Source: CALBPI01 sp039033995
Lineage (GTDB): Bacteria; Pseudomonadota; Gammaproteobacteria; Steroidobacterales; Woeseiaceae
DNA length: 64,000 nucleotides
NCBI GenBank assembly: GCA_039033995.1
Contig: JBCCBP010000013.1
Location: forward strand, 12,755-76,754
Reading direction: 5' to 3'
Shown here: positions 61,447 to 64,000 of the stretch, piece by piece
Layout: each line of letters begins with the position of its first letter
How positions within the stretch are numbered: position 1 is the stretch's first letter
Made by a program: the position numbers and the translations under genes
The notes under the pieces: generated by a model
Seen by the model: only the letters and a program-made list of their open reading frames with translations
Told to the model about the DNA's origin: nothing
Database searches by the model: none

Positions 61447-62415
61447 TTAGTCAGCGGTAGCGATCAGCGTTGCGCGCAACGGCGGCTGTTGGCCTTCTAT
61501 CGTTTGCTGGCCGTCCGCGGACAGCGCGTCGGCCAGCGACTCGAATGTCATCCACTCGGTCGGACGCTGTTCTTGACTGGTTGTGTAAGTCGCGTCGACG
61601 GTCTTTACCTCGCTAAATCCAGTTCGCCTGAGCCATCGCGTCAGCATCGACACCGATGGCAAGAACCAGACATTACGCATGCGTGCGTAGCGACCTTCCG
61701 GCACGAAACAGGTGTTGACGTCGCCGGGTACCACGAGCGTTTCGAGCACGAGCTCACCGCCTGATCGCAATTGCTGGCGTAACTCACGCAGGTGTTGTAA
61801 CGGATCTCGACGATGGTAGAGCACGCCCATGGAGCAGACCGTGTCAAAAGGTCGACTGATCGGTAATGCCTCTAATGTCGTCGGCAGCATCATGACCGAC
61901 GGGCAGTCGACCATCCTGTCGACGGCGAGAAACTGCATCGTGAACAATGCGGTCGGATCGATGTTCAACACGGCAGCAGCGCCGGCGGCATGCATCCGCC
62001 ACGCGTAGTAACCGTTGCCACCGCCGACATCGAGCACGCGTCGGTCGCGCAGCGGCGCAATATGCGGTGCGACGCGTTGCCATTTCAAATCGCAGCGCCA
62101 TTCGCTATCGATCAGCGTGTCACCGAATAGAAACGGGCCTTTGCGCCAGGGCATTAATGCCCGCAACCCCTCGATGGCCTCTGGCGCGAGGTCGCGCGCG
62201 ATACTGATCGCCGCCGTTGCAGCCACAAGTGTTGCAGTGCGATCGCTCGGCAGATGCCGCAAGGCCTCGACCCAACGGGGCAGGTCGCCGTGTTTGTTGA
62301 TCTGACTGGATGCGATGATCGGCTCAAACGCCAGGTGCTCGGGTGCGAATGGACTGTGCTGCAGTCGGGCCGTCAACTCCGCTCGCAGCCAGTTGGCCGG
62401 CTCATTCGTCATCAC
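61447..62415 (-). CDS. cmoB: tRNA U34 carboxymethyltransferase CmoB
   Basis: A 322-aa enzyme transferring the carboxymethyl group of carboxy-S-adenosylmethionine to 5-hydroxyuridine at tRNA position 34, forming cmo5U. Motifs include RALMPWRKGPF, DTLIDSEWRCDLKWQRV, the SAM site VLDVGGGNGYYAWRM, and SMGVLYHRRDPLQHLREL. The length equals E. coli CmoB (323). It starts 14 nt inside the end of cmoA (overlap 62402-62415), so the two are translationally coupled in the classical cmoA-cmoB operon of gammaproteobacteria. Confidence 0.96.
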   Translation of the reverse strand: MMTNEPANWLRAELTARLQHSPFAPEHLAFEPIIASSQINKHGDLPRWVEALRHLPSDRTATLVAATAAISIARDLAPEAIEGLRALMPWRKGPFLFGDTLIDSEWRCDLKWQRVAPHIAPLRDRRVLDVGGGNGYYAWRMHAAGAAAVLNIDPTALFTMQFLAVDRMVDCPSVMMLPTTLEALPISRPFDTVCSMGVLYHRRDPLQHLRELRQQLRSGGELVLETLVVPGDVNTCFVPEGRYARMRNVWFLPSVSMLTRWLRRTGFSEVKTVDATYTTSQEQRPTEWMTFESLADALSADGQQTIEGQQPPLRATLIATAD

Positions 62416-63136
62416 GGATCGCCAGGAATGAGCCGAAGTTCAGGTTGGCCTGCCACAAGACGACATGCGCAAAGCCAACCTTGCGTAGTCGCGTCTGATG
62501 CATCTCGCGCGTATCGGCGATCAACACGTTCTCGAGCGCGCTGCGCTTGCCGGCAATCTCCAAGTCTGAGTAGTCATTTTGACGTTTGAATTCGTGATGT
62601 TGCTCGGTGAGCAGCGTCTGAATACGGTCATCGTCGAACCGAAACTTCTCGGACAATACCAATACCCCGCCGGGCCGCAGACCGGCGAATATGCGACTGA
62701 GCAACGCGTCGCGCTCGGATGGCGGCAGAAACTGCAGCGTGTAGTTCAGGACCACGAGGTCGGCATCATGGATAGTCACATCGGCGATATCCGCACAAAG
62801 AAACTCAATGTTCTGCGGGCGGCCGGCAAAATGGTCGGCGTTGCGGCAACCGTCGATCATCGCTTGAGCATTGTCGACGGCGACGATGTGCGCGGTTCGG
62901 TCGTCGAGGCCCATACAGATAGATAATGTGGCTGCGCCCAACGAGCACCCGAGATCGTAACAGCGGCTACCCTCCGGAAGTGCGGTACTCGCCAATCGGT
63001 GAATGCCGGCGAGCGTATCGCGATAACCGGGTACGGAACGTCGAATCATGTCGCTGAATACGGCGGTAACCGCGGCATCGAATTCGAAGGCCTTGATTGC
63101 GGCCGCTTGTTCCCTATATATAGTGTCTCTGCTCAT
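62402..63136 (-). CDS. cmoA: Carboxy-S-adenosyl-L-methionine synthase CmoA
   Basis: A 244-aa Rossmann SAM enzyme making carboxy-SAM from SAM and prephenate for CmoB. Motifs are RSVPGYRDTLAGI, CYDLGCSLGAATLSI (SAM binding), VLNYTLQFLPPSERDALL and GGVLVLSEKF, all typical of CmoA. It is the first gene of the pair, overlapping cmoB by 14 nt. Its start is ATG 63136. The M15 peptidase gene is divergent about 105 bp away. Confidence 0.97.
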   Translation of the reverse strand: MSRDTIYREQAAAIKAFEFDAAVTAVFSDMIRRSVPGYRDTLAGIHRLASTALPEGSRCYDLGCSLGAATLSICMGLDDRTAHIVAVDNAQAMIDGCRNADHFAGRPQNIEFLCADIADVTIHDADLVVLNYTLQFLPPSERDALLSRIFAGLRPGGVLVLSEKFRFDDDRIQTLLTEQHHEFKRQNDYSDLEIAGKRSALENVLIADTREMHQTRLRKVGFAHVVLWQANLNFGSFLAIRDDE

Positions 63137-63243
63137 GGTCTGTCTGGTCCGCGTGGGTGGCGGTATTCTACCGTCGTCGGCGGACCTGGGGCGACCACCG
63201 ATACGAGCGGAACAGACGATGACCCATTTTTGATTGGCAGGTG

Positions 63244-63765
63244 ATGAGCGATCCCAACTATCAACAGACGCTGGCGAGCTTAGGTATCGATACCGAGTAT
63301 GTGACTGCGCGCGGGCTCCCGGTATTCGAGGAGGCGACGACTTTGGTCAGCGCCGGTCCCAACGTTGTCGGTAACGAGCAGCAGCTTGAGCCTGTCACAG
63401 CCGGCCATTGGGTCGGCATGCGGCAGGCTGCCGCCGAAGATGGCATCGATTTATTGCTGGTGAGTGGTTTTCGCTCCGTGGACTATCAGGCGGGTCTGAT
63501 ACAGCGCAAACTGGATGCGGACCAGACGATCGGGGAAATCCTCAGGACGCTGGCGCCTCCCGGGTGCAGCGAGCACCATACCGGCCGGGCCGTGGATATT
63601 GCGACGCCAGGATACCCACCACTGACGGCCGCGTTCGAAGAATCGGATGCGTTTGCTTGGTTGCAGGAAAACGCCCAAAAACATGGTTTTTCAATGAGTT
63701 ATCCGAAAGATAACCCATTTGGGTACATCTACGAGCCGTGGCACTGGTGTCGGCGCACCGGTTGA
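63244..63765 (+). CDS. M15-family D-alanyl-D-alanine carboxypeptidase-like protein
   Basis: A 173-aa zinc peptidase of the VanY/DacC-like M15B type. SGFRSVDYQAGLI is the Arg/Ser substrate region. SEHHTGRAVDI gives the first zinc His and Asp, and EPWHW the catalytic Glu and last His. No signal peptide is evident at the ATG 63244 start (or GTG 63241), so it may act in the cytoplasm or be exported by another route. It would trim terminal D-Ala from peptidoglycan peptides. Confidence 0.88.
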   Translation: MSDPNYQQTLASLGIDTEYVTARGLPVFEEATTLVSAGPNVVGNEQQLEPVTAGHWVGMRQAAAEDGIDLLLVSGFRSVDYQAGLIQRKLDADQTIGEILRTLAPPGCSEHHTGRAVDIATPGYPPLTAAFEESDAFAWLQENAQKHGFSMSYPKDNPFGYIYEPWHWCRRTG

Positions 63766-63854
63766 GTACTCCCGAGCCCTCGATTAGCCGAGACTTTGTG
63801 TTGACACTCGCGGCCAACAGTCCGACAATAGCGGGCTACTGTGTGGAGGGGTAC

Positions 63855-64000
63855 TCAAGCGGTCAACGAGGGCAGACTGTAAAGATCGGCAAGCACTTTC
63901 GCGATGTCCGTTTCCCCAGCAAAGCTATCGCCGTCCCGGATTTCTTCAATGCGCGCAGCGTCTTGATCGACCACAGCGCTGACTTGGAAATGTTCGGGTA
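63855..64000 (-). CDS. C-terminal fragment of an unidentified protein (cut by the right edge)
   Basis: The minus frame ending at the TGA that covers 63855-63857 reads VVDQDAARIEEIRDGDSF, then AGETDIAKVLADLYSLPSL, a natural-looking acidic helical sequence, for about 47 residues. The other minus frames stop or are odd in composition. I do not recognise the family from this piece. It converges with the M15 gene, 89 nt away. Confidence 0.5.
   Translation of the reverse strand, partial: PEHFQVSAVVDQDAARIEEIRDGDSFAGETDIAKVLADLYSLPSLTA

Overview
The window looks like chromosome from a gammaproteobacterium, probably an environmental or marine lineage of the Woeseia/Steroidobacter/Chromatiales kind. 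The reasons are a cmoA-cmoB wobble-uridine pair, an SrkA-type kinase, a Blc-type lipocalin, a Bcr-type exporter, many lipobox and beta-barrel proteins, and moderately high GC. The genus is inference. I see no rRNA, tRNA, insertion sequence, prophage or CRISPR array.

Layout. 1-2.0 kb (minus): epoxide-hydrolase-like enzyme, SDR and the start of a DUF547 protein. 2.4-5.8 kb: a complete T-box leader with an isoleucine specifier in front of a solitary eukaryote-type ileS. 5.9-19.3 kb: a small unknown protein, an M49-type peptidase, folE with a Bcr-type exporter, lipocalin, msrA, two EamA transporters, a TonB-C protein with an acidic repeat tail, DUF4139, a DUF3429 fusion, MscS and a beta-propeller. 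19.3-25.8 kb: a TetR regulator divergent from an RND efflux operon (adaptor, pump, outer-membrane factor). 25.9-30.3 kb: an Omp85-type barrel, a small membrane protein, and a beta-CASP nuclease coupled to a sirtuin. 30.6-35.1 kb: histidine kinase, response regulator with a pseudo-receiver, and a TonB-C protein. 35.2-37.8 kb: BASS transporter and two secreted proteins.

37.8-49.5 kb is the most distinctive accessory block. Three minus-strand genes (a DUF1588/1585-like c-type cytochrome, a LamG lipoprotein with two haem motifs, and a DUF1501 protein) diverge across a gap of about 890 bp from five plus-strand genes: a PD40/HzsA-like haem lipoprotein, an SH3-plus-barrel protein, a barrel lipoprotein, a DUF4266 lipoprotein ending GGGCGCN, and a DUF3570 barrel. 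Together they look like an exported redox and outer-membrane system with no assigned function.

49.5-64 kb: a secreted HExxH protein, a MerR-like regulator with a Cys-rich tail, a double-length UvrA of 1811 aa, rhomboid protease, small lipoprotein, SrkA kinase, lipoprotein alkaline phosphatase, cmoB, cmoA, an M15 peptidase and a cut-off gene at the right edge.

The clearest regulatory discovery is the T-box, a device best known from Firmicutes and Actinobacteria. Specifier loop, stem I closing helix, T-box sequence, antiterminator and competing terminator can all be read directly. No homology search was run, so family names rest on motifs and recall.
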